Shown here: piece by piece, positions 26,656 through 35,414 of the stretch
How positions within the stretch are numbered: position 1 is the stretch's first letter
How the letters are laid out: each line of letters opens with the position of its first letter
Assembly (NCBI RefSeq): GCF_003031675.1
Contig: NZ_PYWX01000030.1
Span: forward strand, 49,330-113,329
Reading direction: 5' to 3'
Source: Pseudomonas palleroniana
GTDB lineage: Bacteria; Pseudomonadota; Gammaproteobacteria; Pseudomonadales; Pseudomonadaceae
DNA length: 64,000 nucleotides
Position numbers and translations under genes: made by a program
Notes under the pieces: generated by a model
Databases searched by the model: none
The model's input: only the letters and a program-made list of their open reading frames with translations
Told to the model about the DNA's origin: nothing

Positions 26656-27792
26656 TCAAAGCGCCCGCGCAATGATTTCCTTCATGATCTCGTTGGTCCC
26701 CGCATAGATCCGCTGCACCCGCGCATCCGCCCAGGCCCGTGCAATCGGGTATTCCCACATGAAACCGTAACCGCCATGTAGCTGCACGCATTCGTCGAGC
26801 ACCTTGCATTGCAGGTCGGTCGCCCAGTACTTGGCCATCGCCGCCGTAGGCACATCAAGCTTGCCCTCCAGATGCAACGCCATGCACTTGTCGACGAATA
26901 CACGACCGATCTGAATCTCGGTCGCCATCTCTGCCAGTTTGAAGCGGGTGTTCTGAAAATCCGCAATGGCCTTGCCGAAGGCCTTGCGCTCACGGGTGTA
27001 CTCCAACGTCCATTCCAACGCAGCCTCGGCGGACGCCAGGGCGCCAATCGCCACGGTCAATCGCTCCTGGGGCAGCTCCTGCATCAAGTAAGCGAACCCC
27101 ATGCCCGCCTGGCCCAGCAGGTTTTCCCTGGGCACGCGCACGTCCTGGAAAAACAGCTCCGACGTATCCTGGGCCTTCATGCCCACCTTCTCCAAACGCT
27201 TGCCCTTGTCAAAGCCAGGCGTATCGGCCTCCACCAGAAACAGGCTGGTGCCCTTGGCGCCGGCCTTGGGGTCGGTCTTGGCTACGACGATCACCAGCTC
27301 GGCCAGGAAGCCGTTGGTGATAAAGGTCTTGGAGCCATTGATCACGTACTCATCGCCGTCCAGAACCGCTGTGGTCTTGACCCCCTGCAGGTCGGAACCG
27401 GCACCCGGCTCGGTCATCGCAATGGCCGTGACCATCTCGCCCGAGATCAATTGGGGCAGGTATTTGTGCTTCAGCGCCTCGCTGCCGTAATGCAGGATGT
27501 AGGGCGCGACGATGTCCGAATGCAGAGAGAAACCGATGCCAGTCAACCCCAGGCGACTGATCTCCTCGATCACCACCGCACTGTAGAGAAAGTCCGCGCC
27601 CAGCCCGCCATACGTCTCCGGCAGATGGGAACACAGCATCCCCGCCTCCCCTGCCTTGCGCCACAAGCTGCGGTCGATATAGCCCTGCTTCTCCCATTGA
27701 CTGTGGAATGGCGCCGCCTCTTTTTCGAGGAAGGTGCGCACGCTCTCGCGAAAGAGTTCGTGCTCGGGACTGAACAAGGTTCTGGGAATCAT
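26656..27792 (-). CDS. Acyl-CoA dehydrogenase
   Basis: A 378-residue FAD flavoenzyme that introduces the alpha-beta double bond in acyl-CoA. Seen: N-terminal helical domain (FRESVRTFLEKEAAPFH), FAD-binding middle (AMTEPGAGSDLQGVKTTA), KTFITNGFLAELVIVVAKT, and the C-terminal domain with QLHGGYGFMWEYPIAR and the active-site region RIYAGTNEIMKEIIARAL. The second Glu-containing motif position fits short/long-chain enzymes of fatty-acid or branched amino-acid breakdown; chain length cannot be read. Divergent from the GlxA-type regulator at 27938. Confidence 0.93.
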   Translation of the reverse strand: MIPRTLFSPEHELFRESVRTFLEKEAAPFHSQWEKQGYIDRSLWRKAGEAGMLCSHLPETYGGLGADFLYSAVVIEEISRLGLTGIGFSLHSDIVAPYILHYGSEALKHKYLPQLISGEMVTAIAMTEPGAGSDLQGVKTTAVLDGDEYVINGSKTFITNGFLAELVIVVAKTDPKAGAKGTSLFLVEADTPGFDKGKRLEKVGMKAQDTSELFFQDVRVPRENLLGQAGMGFAYLMQELPQERLTVAIGALASAEAALEWTLEYTRERKAFGKAIADFQNTRFKLAEMATEIQIGRVFVDKCMALHLEGKLDVPTAAMAKYWATDLQCKVLDECVQLHGGYGFMWEYPIARAWADARVQRIYAGTNEIMKEIIARAL

Positions 27793-27937
27793 GGGTCACC
27801 TGCAAGAATTGTCGGACAAGGACGAGACCCCAGAGACTATGCCCCGATGGCGTCACGGGACACTGGACACATGCGACAAAAAATAAGACGATCCAGCCGT
27901 CTGGTGACCACTTTCCCCTATAAGAATAAATGAAATT

Positions 27938-28933
27938 ATGTCTAACCAAATCTCCACGCCCTTGCGGCGCGTCAGCATTTTGGCCATTGATCGGGTATTT
28001 GCTTCGACCCTCATGCAAGCCAAGGATTTCTTCCACCTTGCCAGCCTGCGCTATGGCAAACAGCAGGGCCTGGGCCTGACCCCAGCGTTCGAAACGCGCC
28101 TGGTCAGCCCTGATGGGCAACCGGTGCGCAGCTTCAGCGACGTGATCATGCCGGTGGATGGCGGCCTGGAAAACGCCGACATCATTGTGCTGCCGGCTTT
28201 CTGGGATGATTTCGACGCCCTGTGCACTCGCTATCCGCAAGTGCTGCCTTGGCTACGCGAGCAACATGCCCGCGGCGCCGTACTCTGCGGCGAAGCCACA
28301 GGGGTGTTCTGGCTCGCTGAGGCCGGCCTGCTCGATGGCAAGGAGGCGACCACCTACTGGCGTTTCTTCAACGCTTTCAGCGAGCGCTTCCCCAAGGTCC
28401 AACTCAATCAGGACAAACACCTCACCGACGCCGACAACCTGTATTGCGCCGGTGGCACCACCTCGGCGTGCGACCTTTACATCTACCTGATCGAACGCTT
28501 CTGCGGCGCCAACATCGCCCAGGCCGTGGCCCGCGATATCCTCTACGAAGTGCAGCGCAGCTACGCGCCGGGGCGCATCGGTTTTGGTGGGCAGAAGCTG
28601 CATCAGGACGTGATCATCCTGCAGATCCAGCATTGGCTCGAAGAGCACTTCGCCGACAAGTTCCGCTTTGAAGACGTCGCAAGGGAGCACGGCATGAGCA
28701 TTCGCAACTTCATGCGCCGCTTCCAGACCGCCACCGGTGACAAGCCGCTGCATTACCTGCAACGCCTGCGAATCGAGACGGCCAAAGGCCTGCTCTCGGG
28801 CAGCCGCAAGAGCATCAAGACCATCAGTTACGAGGTGGGTTACGACGATGCGAGTTTCTTTGCGCGGTTGTTCAGGCAGCACACGGAGCTGTCGCCGAAC
28901 CAATATCGCCAGCAGTTCCAGCAAGCGGCCTGA
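27938..28933 (+). CDS. GlxA-type AraC-family regulator with DJ-1/PfpI domain
   Basis: A 331-residue regulator. N-terminal class-I glutamine-amidotransferase-like domain (about 10-200) with a Cys at the nucleophile elbow (AVLCGEATGVFWLAEAGLL), and C-terminal AraC DNA-binding domain (about 230-328) with two helix-turn-helices: FEDVAREHGMSIRNFMRRFQ and ISYEVGYDDASFFARLFRQH. Such regulators often control amine, choline or carnitine use, or fatty-acid genes. Its divergent neighbour, the acyl-CoA dehydrogenase, is the obvious candidate target. Confidence 0.9.
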   Translation: MSNQISTPLRRVSILAIDRVFASTLMQAKDFFHLASLRYGKQQGLGLTPAFETRLVSPDGQPVRSFSDVIMPVDGGLENADIIVLPAFWDDFDALCTRYPQVLPWLREQHARGAVLCGEATGVFWLAEAGLLDGKEATTYWRFFNAFSERFPKVQLNQDKHLTDADNLYCAGGTTSACDLYIYLIERFCGANIAQAVARDILYEVQRSYAPGRIGFGGQKLHQDVIILQIQHWLEEHFADKFRFEDVAREHGMSIRNFMRRFQTATGDKPLHYLQRLRIETAKGLLSGSRKSIKTISYEVGYDDASFFARLFRQHTELSPNQYRQQFQQAA

Positions 28934-28955
28934 ATCAGGGATACGCACAAGGCAA

Positions 28956-29047
28956 ATGTGGGAGGGGGCTTGCTCCCGATAGCTGGGTGCCAGTCACTGT
29001 ACAGGTTGACTGATACACCGCTATCGGGAGCAAGCCCCCTCCCACAG
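28956..29047 (+). repeat. REP pair (BIME), GCTTGCTCCCGAT subtype
   Basis: GTGGGAGGGGGCTTGCTCCC followed by about 45 bases containing CAGTCACTG and TTGACTGATACACCGC, then ATCGGGAGCAAGCCCCCTCC. It lies between the convergent regulator and zapE genes. Confidence 0.9.
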
Positions 29048-29065
29048 TTTGTGTGTATAGCGTTC

Positions 29066-30160
29066 TTAAGGTTTGTGTCCGCGCGACAGGAATTCGTGGG
29101 ACTGCATTTCGAGTAGGCGGCTCAAGGTACGCTGGAATTCGAAGTTCAAGCGGCCACCGGTATACAGGTCCTTGAGCTCGACCTCAGCCGAGATGATCAG
29201 CTTGACGTTACGGTCGTAGAACTCGTCGACCATGTTGATAAAGCGCCGCGCGATGTCGTCGGTGGTGACGCTCATCTGCTCCACGCCACTCAAGATCACC
29301 GCATGGAAAATCTTGCCCAGCTCGATGTAGTCGTTCTGGCTGCGCGGGCCATCGCAGAGTGCGCGGAAGTCGAACCAGGCCACGTCATCGCAGGTGCGCA
29401 GCGCGATGATTTCGCGGTTCTCGATCATCAGCTTGTCGTTTTCCACCGCCTGGGTGCATTCCGGCGTCAGCGCACGGAAGCTCTTTTTCAGGCTCTCGTG
29501 GGCCGCTTCGTTCAGCGGGAAGTGGTACAGCTCAGCTTGCTCAAGGTGACGCAGGCGGTAGTCGACGCCACTGTCAACGTTGACGATCTCGGTGTTCTGC
29601 TTGATCAGCGCGATGGCCGGCAGGAAGCGCGCACGTTGCAGGCCGTCCTTGTACAGGCCGTCGGGCACGATGTTCGAAGTGGCGACCAGGGTCACGCCGT
29701 TCTTGAACAACTCTTCCATCAGGGTGCCGAGGATCATGGCGTCGGTGATGTCGGAGACGAAGAACTCATCGAAACAGATCACCCGCGCTTCTTCGGAGAA
29801 GCGCTTGGCGATGATGGTCAGCGGGTTCTTCTCGCCCGGCAGGGTCTTCATCTCTTCGTGCACGCGCTTCATGAAGCGGTGGAAGTGGGTACGGACCTTT
29901 TCCTTGAACGGCAGCGCTTCGAAGAAGGTGTCGACCAGGTAGGTCTTGCCCCGGCCGACGCCGCCCCAGAAGTACAGGCCCTTGACCGGCGTGCGGTCTT
30001 TTTTGCCAAACAGCTTGCTGAGCATCCCTGGCTTGCTTTGCGAGGCCGCGAGCAGGTCGTCGTACAGGCGCTGCAAATGACGCACCGCGGTTTCCTGGGC
30101 TGCGTCATGGAAGAATTCAGGGCGCTTCAGATCAGCTTGATATCGTTCTAGGGGCGTCAT
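29066..30160 (-). CDS. zapE: Cell division protein ZapE (AFG1-like ATPase)
   Basis: A 364-residue P-loop ATPase that acts on the division ring; the family also includes mitochondrial Lace1/Afg1. Seen: start MTPLERYQADLKRPEFFHD, Walker A in WGGVGRGKTYLVD (about 82-94), FHRFMKRVHEEM, Walker B in VICFDEFFVSDITDAM, and sensor region VATSNIVPDGLYKDGLQR. ATG 30158-30160 matches the conserved start; the frame extends 21 codons further upstream without conservation. Downstream of trpS, separated by a terminator. Confidence 0.96.
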   Translation of the reverse strand: MTPLERYQADLKRPEFFHDAAQETAVRHLQRLYDDLLAASQSKPGMLSKLFGKKDRTPVKGLYFWGGVGRGKTYLVDTFFEALPFKEKVRTHFHRFMKRVHEEMKTLPGEKNPLTIIAKRFSEEARVICFDEFFVSDITDAMILGTLMEELFKNGVTLVATSNIVPDGLYKDGLQRARFLPAIALIKQNTEIVNVDSGVDYRLRHLEQAELYHFPLNEAAHESLKKSFRALTPECTQAVENDKLMIENREIIALRTCDDVAWFDFRALCDGPRSQNDYIELGKIFHAVILSGVEQMSVTTDDIARRFINMVDEFYDRNVKLIISAEVELKDLYTGGRLNFEFQRTLSRLLEMQSHEFLSRGHKP

Positions 30161-30181
30161 AATTTCGTTAGCAAGGCAACA

Positions 30182-30210
30182 AAAACGGGCCGTCACTGTA
30201 GCGACGGCCC
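30182..30210 (-). terminator. Intrinsic terminator of trpS
   Basis: GGGCCGTC (30187-30194) and GACGGCCC (30203-30210), loop 8. The leftward strand continues GTTTTTGTTGCC. It lies 30 bases past the trpS stop. Confidence 0.85.
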
Positions 30211-30239
30211 CGGATAATGGCAATCAACCCTTGGTCGGG

Positions 30240-31595
30240 TTAATCCTCGAGGGGGGTCAGCGCGACGCGCAAGGCCGCGATGGCCGCATCGCGCGACTGT
30301 TCGTCGGCGAACTCGGCGCTGTCGGCCACCGCCACGCCGTCCAGCCAGACGCTGAAACCCAGGGCTTCGGTGCGCACGTCCAGGGCGTCGGCACTTTGCA
30401 GTTGCTTGGTCACCGCGCCAGCGGCTTTACCGTCGGCAAAGTTGCGCGACAGCAGCAGTTGCTCGCCATCGGCGGCCAGCAGGCGGAAGCGGAAGCTACC
30501 ATCATCTTCACGGAAACTCACGAAGCGCGCGGCTTTCGCAGCTTTCTTCTTGGCCGCCACCGGCGCTGCCGCTTGATTTACGAACGAACGCAGGCCCACC
30601 GCTTCACGCAACTCAGCCAGGAATGGCGCCGCCACGGCACGGGCTTTCTTGGCGCCGATCAGCAGCAGGTCTTCCATGTCGGACGGGCGCGACATCAATT
30701 GATGGTAACGCTCACGGGCTTCGCCCAGCTGGCCATCCAGCAGTTGGAACAGACGGTTCTTCGCCTCGCCCCAACCCAGGCCCTGCAACAGTTCGGCACG
30801 GAACTCCTGCTCCTGGGCCGGCGTAGCAAACGCCTGGTACAGGGTGAACAGATGCGAGTTGTCCGGGTCTTTGGCTTCGCCGGGGGCACGGGAATCGGTG
30901 ACGATGCGCGAGATCGCATCCTTCATGTCCTTGGCGCTGGTGAACAACGGGATGGTGTTGTCGTAGCTCTTGGACATCTTGCGGCCATCCAGGCCCGGCA
31001 AGGTGGCGACGCTCTCTTCGATCAGCGCCTCGGGCATGGTGAAGAACTCTTTGCCGTTGCCGAACAGGTGGTTGAAGCGCTGGCCGATATCGCGGGCCAT
31101 TTCAACGTGCTGGATCTGGTCGCGGCCGACCGGCACCTTGTGCGCGTTGAACATCAGGATGTCCGCCGCCATCAGTACCGGGTAGCTATACAGGCCCATG
31201 CTGATGCCCGCATCCGGGTCTTCGCCGGCTTCCACGTTCTTGTCCACCGAGGCCTTGTAGGCGTGGGCACGGTTGAGCAGGCCCTTGGCGGCGACGCAGG
31301 TGAGCAGCCAGGTCAGCTCGGGGATTTCAGGGATATCGGACTGGCGGTAGAACGTTACCCGGTCCACATCCAGGCCGCCGGCCAGCCAGGTCGCGGCGAT
31401 TTCCATACGCGAGCGCTGGATGCGTTGCGGGTCATCGCATTTGATCAGGGCGTGGTAGTCGGCCAGGAAGTAGAAGGAATCGGCATTGGCGTCCTGGCTG
31501 GCGAGGATCGCCGGACGGATCGCGCCGGCGTAGTTGCCCAGGTGCGGCGTGCCGGTGGTGGTGATGCCGGTGAGGATACGGGTACGAGTCGTCAT
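30240..31595 (-). CDS. trpS: Tryptophanyl-tRNA synthetase with C-terminal YegP-like extension
   Basis: A 451-residue class-I synthetase that charges tRNA(Trp). Seen: HIGH-like TTGTPHLGNYAGAIRP (residues 13-28), GLYSYPVLMAADILMF, DQIQHVEMARDI and the KMSKS loop GRKMSKSYDNTIP. Typical compact TrpRS is about 330-340 residues. Here about 110 more follow: an Ala/Lys linker (AAAPVAAKKKAAKAA) and a domain with FVSFREDDGSFRFRLLAADG and LLLSRNFADGKAAG that resembles YegP/DUF1508 repeats. This longer form is common in pseudomonads; its function is not established. Confidence 0.97.
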   Translation of the reverse strand: MTTRTRILTGITTTGTPHLGNYAGAIRPAILASQDANADSFYFLADYHALIKCDDPQRIQRSRMEIAATWLAGGLDVDRVTFYRQSDIPEIPELTWLLTCVAAKGLLNRAHAYKASVDKNVEAGEDPDAGISMGLYSYPVLMAADILMFNAHKVPVGRDQIQHVEMARDIGQRFNHLFGNGKEFFTMPEALIEESVATLPGLDGRKMSKSYDNTIPLFTSAKDMKDAISRIVTDSRAPGEAKDPDNSHLFTLYQAFATPAQEQEFRAELLQGLGWGEAKNRLFQLLDGQLGEARERYHQLMSRPSDMEDLLLIGAKKARAVAAPFLAELREAVGLRSFVNQAAAPVAAKKKAAKAARFVSFREDDGSFRFRLLAADGEQLLLSRNFADGKAAGAVTKQLQSADALDVRTEALGFSVWLDGVAVADSAEFADEQSRDAAIAALRVALTPLED

Positions 31596-31619
31596 GGGTA
31601 ATCGCTTATCAGACTGCTA

Positions 31620-32249
31620 TCAATTCGAGAGGCGCGGCAGCACCAGATCCTTGAGATCGGTCAGCTTGCCATGAAAAAAGTGTCCGCATTCTGCCACTTT
31701 CAGCAGCTCATGGGGGCGTTTGAGGGCAGCGGACCAGTCATAGACGACCTGCGGGTCGACCACTTCGTCGGTTTCCGGCTGGATCAGGGTCAGCGGACAG
31801 CCCAGCGGCAGCAGGTCGGTATCGCGCAGGCGCATCACCGCAGCCGCCACCATGAACAAGTGCGCCAGCTTTTCGCCCTTGGCTTCCAGGCGCCCACCGA
31901 GGCTCGCGGCCACATAGCCGCCGAAGGAAAAACCGAGCAGTGTGATCGGCAAGTCCGGGTGCTTTTCCCGCAGCCAGGCAGCGGCCGCTTCGGCATCATC
32001 CACTTCACCGGTGCTCATGTCGTGGGTGCCCGCACTGGCACCGACACCCCGGTAATTGAAACGCAAAGTAATCAAACCGGCATCGCGGGCTGTGCGTTGC
32101 AGGGTCGACACGACTTTATTGAGCATGGTCCCACCCTGCACCGGGTTGGGATGACAGATCAGCGCCAGGCCACGTGGCTCGGGGTGATCCAGGTACAAGG
32201 CTTCCAATTGACCCGCCGGGCCATCGATCAAAACGGGGGTTTCACGCAT
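31620..32249 (-). CDS. Alpha/beta hydrolase of unknown substrate
   Basis: A 209-residue compact alpha/beta hydrolase. Seen: LICHPNPVQGGTMLNKVV (oxyanion region), LRFNYRGVGASAG, nucleophile elbow GFSFGGYVAA, Asp in QPETDEVVDP, and catalytic His in AECGHFFHGKL. Close to the YcjY/dienelactone-hydrolase-like group found next to trpS in Pseudomonas. ATG 32247-32249 (MRETPVLIDGPAG) is chosen over TTG 32253-32255; neither has a strong ribosome site. It is 24 bases ahead of trpS in the same direction, so probably co-transcribed. Confidence 0.88.
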   Translation of the reverse strand: MRETPVLIDGPAGQLEALYLDHPEPRGLALICHPNPVQGGTMLNKVVSTLQRTARDAGLITLRFNYRGVGASAGTHDMSTGEVDDAEAAAAWLREKHPDLPITLLGFSFGGYVAASLGGRLEAKGEKLAHLFMVAAAVMRLRDTDLLPLGCPLTLIQPETDEVVDPQVVYDWSAALKRPHELLKVAECGHFFHGKLTDLKDLVLPRLSN

Positions 32250-32395
32250 GAGCAAGGATGAACTCCGTGACCTCTCAAAGGGTCGACTCGTCTAGCTAAA
32301 AGTCTGTGCATGGCATCATTGCGAGCTTAATCGCGGTATACAGCGCAGGTCCGAGCCGTTAACGTAAAGCAAAGCCGTTTATAGAGGAAGGACTC

Positions 32396-32833
32396 GTGGA
32401 ACACTCGCTCTTAGTTTGGTTGTTGCCGACTCTCGCCCTGGTTGCCGGTGTCGCCATTGGATTCCTGGTTGCTCGCCTGCTGCCGAATGCCGCGCCTAAC
32501 CGCACGCAGCGTCAGTTGGATGACATTCAGGAACGTTTTGACAGTTATCAGAACGAGGTTGTTACCCACTTCAACAGCACCGCGACCCTGGTCAAGAAGC
32601 TCACCCAGAGCTACCAGGAAGTACAGGATCACCTCGCCGATGGCGCCAACCGCCTGGCCCTCGACGACATCACCCGTCAGCGTCTGCTGGCCGCGCTGCA
32701 TTCCGATGCGCCGCAAGCCCCACGCGAGCGCCTGACCCCGCCACGGGAAAACCAGGAGCCGCCACGGGACTACGCGCCAAAATCGCCGAACGCTCCCGGC
32801 ATGCTGGATGAGCATTACGGCTTGAAGAAATAA
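32396..32833 (+). CDS. yhcB: YhcB/ZapG family inner-membrane protein (DUF1043)
   Basis: A 145-residue protein with one N-terminal membrane helix (about 5-28, LLVWLLPTLALVAGVAIGFL), a cytoplasmic coiled coil (RQLDDIQERFDSYQNEVVTH and on to about residue 90), and a charged Pro-rich tail ending DEHYGLKK. YhcB/ZapG links cell division, wall and envelope synthesis in E. coli. Start is GTG 32396 with an AGAGGAAGG site. Divergent from the hydrolase gene; ended by a strong terminator. Confidence 0.93.
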   Translation: MEHSLLVWLLPTLALVAGVAIGFLVARLLPNAAPNRTQRQLDDIQERFDSYQNEVVTHFNSTATLVKKLTQSYQEVQDHLADGANRLALDDITRQRLLAALHSDAPQAPRERLTPPRENQEPPRDYAPKSPNAPGMLDEHYGLKK

Positions 32834-32851
32834 GTCATTTTTCAAGCACAC

Positions 32852-32888
32852 AAAAAGCCCGGCTGATCGCTGATCAGCCGGGCTTTTT
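32852..32888. terminator. Strong bidirectional terminator after yhcB
   Basis: A 17-bp perfect stem, AAAAAGCCCGGCTGATC/GATCAGCCGGGCTTTTT, with a 3-base loop. A-run on one side and T-run on the other, so it works for both strands. It lies 19 bases past the yhcB stop. Confidence 0.92.
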
Positions 32889-32924
32889 ATTGGGTGCTCA
32901 CTCTCAAGCACACCAGAGATCCAC

Positions 32925-33013
32925 TGTGGGAGGGGGCTTGCCCCCGATAGAGGTCTATCAGTTACAGATGCTGTGACTGACCCACAGCCATCGGGGGCAA
33001 GCCCCCTCCCACA
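32925..33013 (+). repeat. REP pair (BIME), GCTTGCCCCCGAT subtype
   Basis: TGGGAGGGGGCTTGCCCCCG then about 45 bases with CAGTTACAG and CTGTGACTGACCCA, then TCGGGGGCAAGCCCCCTCCC. It sits between the convergent yhcB and ABC exporter genes, 16 bases before the latter's stop. Confidence 0.9.
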
Positions 33014-33029
33014 CTGACCGAGTACGACC

Positions 33030-34754
33030 TTAAGCCGGTTGTTGTTCCCGCAGTTGCCCACCCTCGATCCGCACATGCCGCCCATGGAATCGCTTGAGGC
33101 TGCTGCGATGACCGACGCTGACGATGCTCAGGCCCGGCAGTTCATCGATCAGCGCTTGATAAAGTGTCGCTTCATCCTCTTCATCCATGGCCGAGGTCGC
33201 CTCGTCCATGTACAGCCATTGCGGTGCGAACAACAAGGCGCGGGCAAAGGCCAGGCGTTGCTGCTCGCCTGGTGAAAGCATGCGCTGCCAGTGGTTGGCT
33301 TCATCAAGGCGGTCGACCAGATGCGGCAAGCGGCAGGTTTGCAGCACCTGTGCATAACGTTCTGGTGGGTAGACGCTGTCGTCCTGTGGGTAACTCAGTA
33401 CGGCCTTGAGCGTGCCAATCGGCAAATAAGGCTTTTGCGGCAAGAACAAGTAACGCGCGGCCGGCAGGAGAATGCTGCCGTGGCCGGCCGGCCACAGGTG
33501 GCCCATGGCCCGCAACAGCGTACTTTTGCCGCTGCCGGAACGCCCGCTGAGCATGACGCGCTGGCCGGGCTCCACGGTCATATCCGCATCAGTGAGCAGG
33601 TGACGGCCATCGGCCAGGTCCATGCCCAGGTTTTTCACCACCAAGCGTTCGCCTTCGGGGCGTACATCGATGGCGGGCGTACGTTGTTCGTTATCACTCA
33701 TCGCCTGGTGGAAGCTCAGCAGACGGTCGCTGGTGGCGCGCCACGACGCCAGTTCCGAATACGCGCTGATAAACCAACTGAAGTTCTCTTGCACATTGCC
33801 GAACGCCGAGTTGATTTGCATCAGCTCGCCCAGCTCGATCTTGCCGGCGAAGTAGCGCGGCGCGGCAACAATGAACGGGAAGATGATTGCGATCTGGCTG
33901 TAACCGGCGGTGAAGAAGGTCAGGCGCTTGGACACTTTCATGATGTCCCAGAAGTTATGCCAGACTTTGCCGAAGCGCGCGCTCAAGCGTTGGTTTTCAT
34001 TCGGCTCGCCGTTGTACAAAGCGATGCTCTCGGCATTCTCACGCACGCGCACCATGGAGAAACGCAGGTCCGCTTCGAAGCGTTGTTGTTGGTTGCTCAA
34101 GCCGATCAGGCGACGGCCGATCAGATGCGTCAACCAGCTGCCGACGGCGGCGTACAGCAGCGCACACCAGAACATGTAGCCGGGGATGGTGACGCCGAAC
34201 ACTTCGATACTACCCGACACGCCCCACAGGATGATCGAGAACGACACCAGGCTGACCACGTTGCGCAGCAGGCCCAGGCCCAGGCTCAAGGTGCTGGAGG
34301 TGAAATTGTTGAGGTCTTCGGAAATCCGCTGGTCCGGGTTATCGGTGTAACCGCCCTGCTCCAGTTGGTAGTAGTTCTTGTCGGCGAGCCATCGTGCGAA
34401 GTGTTTTTCGGTCAGCCAGGCACGCCAGCGGATCGTCAGCATCTGAGTCAGGTACAGCCGATACACCGCGCCAAGAATCGCCACGGCGGCGATGCCGCCG
34501 AAATAGCCGATCAATTGCCAGAAGGCTGCCGTGTCCTTCTTCTCCAGAGCGTTATAGAAATCCTTGTACCAGTGGTTGATCCACACGGAGATGGCCACGC
34601 TGAACAGCGACAGGCCGATAACTGCAGCCAGCAACAGCCAGGCCTTGCCCTTCTCTTCACTGCGCCAATAGGGCGTGATCATCGCCCAGGTTCGGCGAAA
34701 AAAATGCCCACGCACCGCGTCGTTGACCGCGCAATACTCAGCGTTCTGGTTCAT
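33030..34754 (-). CDS. SbmA/BacA/YddA-like ABC transporter (fused permease and ATPase)
   Basis: A 574-residue half-transporter. The N-terminal membrane domain (about 20-330) is of the ABC_membrane_2 type with the conserved WRAWLTEKHFARWLADKNYY and GGYTDNPDQRISEDLNNF. The C-terminal ATPase has Walker A SGRSGSGKSTLL, Q-loop FLPQKPYLPIGTL, signature LSPGEQQRLAFARALL and Walker B WLYMDEATSAMDEEDE. Relatives move vitamin B12, long-chain fatty acids (ABCD/Rv1819c) or, for the SbmA/BacA branch, peptides. Direction and substrate cannot be read from sequence. Monocistronic, leftward. Confidence 0.9.
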   Translation of the reverse strand: MNQNAEYCAVNDAVRGHFFRRTWAMITPYWRSEEKGKAWLLLAAVIGLSLFSVAISVWINHWYKDFYNALEKKDTAAFWQLIGYFGGIAAVAILGAVYRLYLTQMLTIRWRAWLTEKHFARWLADKNYYQLEQGGYTDNPDQRISEDLNNFTSSTLSLGLGLLRNVVSLVSFSIILWGVSGSIEVFGVTIPGYMFWCALLYAAVGSWLTHLIGRRLIGLSNQQQRFEADLRFSMVRVRENAESIALYNGEPNENQRLSARFGKVWHNFWDIMKVSKRLTFFTAGYSQIAIIFPFIVAAPRYFAGKIELGELMQINSAFGNVQENFSWFISAYSELASWRATSDRLLSFHQAMSDNEQRTPAIDVRPEGERLVVKNLGMDLADGRHLLTDADMTVEPGQRVMLSGRSGSGKSTLLRAMGHLWPAGHGSILLPAARYLFLPQKPYLPIGTLKAVLSYPQDDSVYPPERYAQVLQTCRLPHLVDRLDEANHWQRMLSPGEQQRLAFARALLFAPQWLYMDEATSAMDEEDEATLYQALIDELPGLSIVSVGHRSSLKRFHGRHVRIEGGQLREQQPA

Positions 34755-34853
34755 TGTTCAGGCTCGGTAGGAAAAAATGACAGGCGTTTGAACCGATCTT
34801 AGACGATCGGTTCAGGGCTCCGTGCAGCCTGAAGAAGATTGTTCAGACTTTGT

Positions 34854-35414
34854 TCAGCGCCGTACCGGGCGTTTCTGCAATTTGCGCTGCAGGGTCCGGC
34901 GATGCATGCCCAGGGCGCGGGCAGTGGCGGAAATATTGCCTTCGTGCTCAGTCAGCACACGTTGGATGTGCTCCCACTGCAAACGGTCCACCGACATTGG
35001 GTTTTCCGGCACCAGGGTGTCGAGGTCGGCGTGCTCGGAGAGCAAGGCCGCCAGCACGTCGTCGGCGTCCGCCGGTTTGCACAGGTAGTTGCAGGCGCCG
35101 CGCTTGATCGCCTCGACGGCGGTGGCGATGCTGGAATAACCGGTGAGGATCACCACGCGCATTTCCGGGTCGAGTTCCAACAGCTTGGGCAGCAGCACCA
35201 GGCCGGAATCGCCGTCCATTTTCAGGTCGAGCGCGGCGTAGTCCGGCAGGTCGGCCTGGGCAATGGTCAGGCCCTCCTCGGCGGAACCGGCGGTGCTCAC
35301 GCGAAAACCGCGACGGCTCATGGCCCGCGCCATGACGCGGGTAAAGGTAGCGTCGTCATCTACCAGCAACAGGTGTGGCAGTTCTTCGCCTTCGACTTGG
35401 ATCTCGTCACTCAT
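34854..35414 (-). CDS. roxR: Redox response regulator RoxR (RegA/PrrA/ActR type)
   Basis: A 186-residue regulator. Receiver domain (about 14-128) with acidic pair in LLLVDDDATFTR, phosphorylated Asp in YAALDLKMDGDSG, Thr in VVILTGYSSIATAVEA and Lys in YLCKPADADD. A short C-terminal Fis-type helix-turn-helix is GNISATARALGMHRRTLQRK. The lack of a sigma-54 ATPase domain fits RegA/PrrA. RoxSR controls terminal oxidases and cyanide-insensitive respiration in pseudomonads. Start ATG 35412-35414 overlaps the end of roxS by 8 bases. Confidence 0.94.
   Translation of the reverse strand: MSDEIQVEGEELPHLLLVDDDATFTRVMARAMSRRGFRVSTAGSAEEGLTIAQADLPDYAALDLKMDGDSGLVLLPKLLELDPEMRVVILTGYSSIATAVEAIKRGACNYLCKPADADDVLAALLSEHADLDTLVPENPMSVDRLQWEHIQRVLTEHEGNISATARALGMHRRTLQRKLQKRPVRR

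Noticed and set aside
9375..33013. Regularly recurring GC-rich repeats considered as CRISPR-like
   Set aside because: The copies are kilobases apart, paired as inverted repeats and dispersed between genes; no array of equal spacers and no cas genes.
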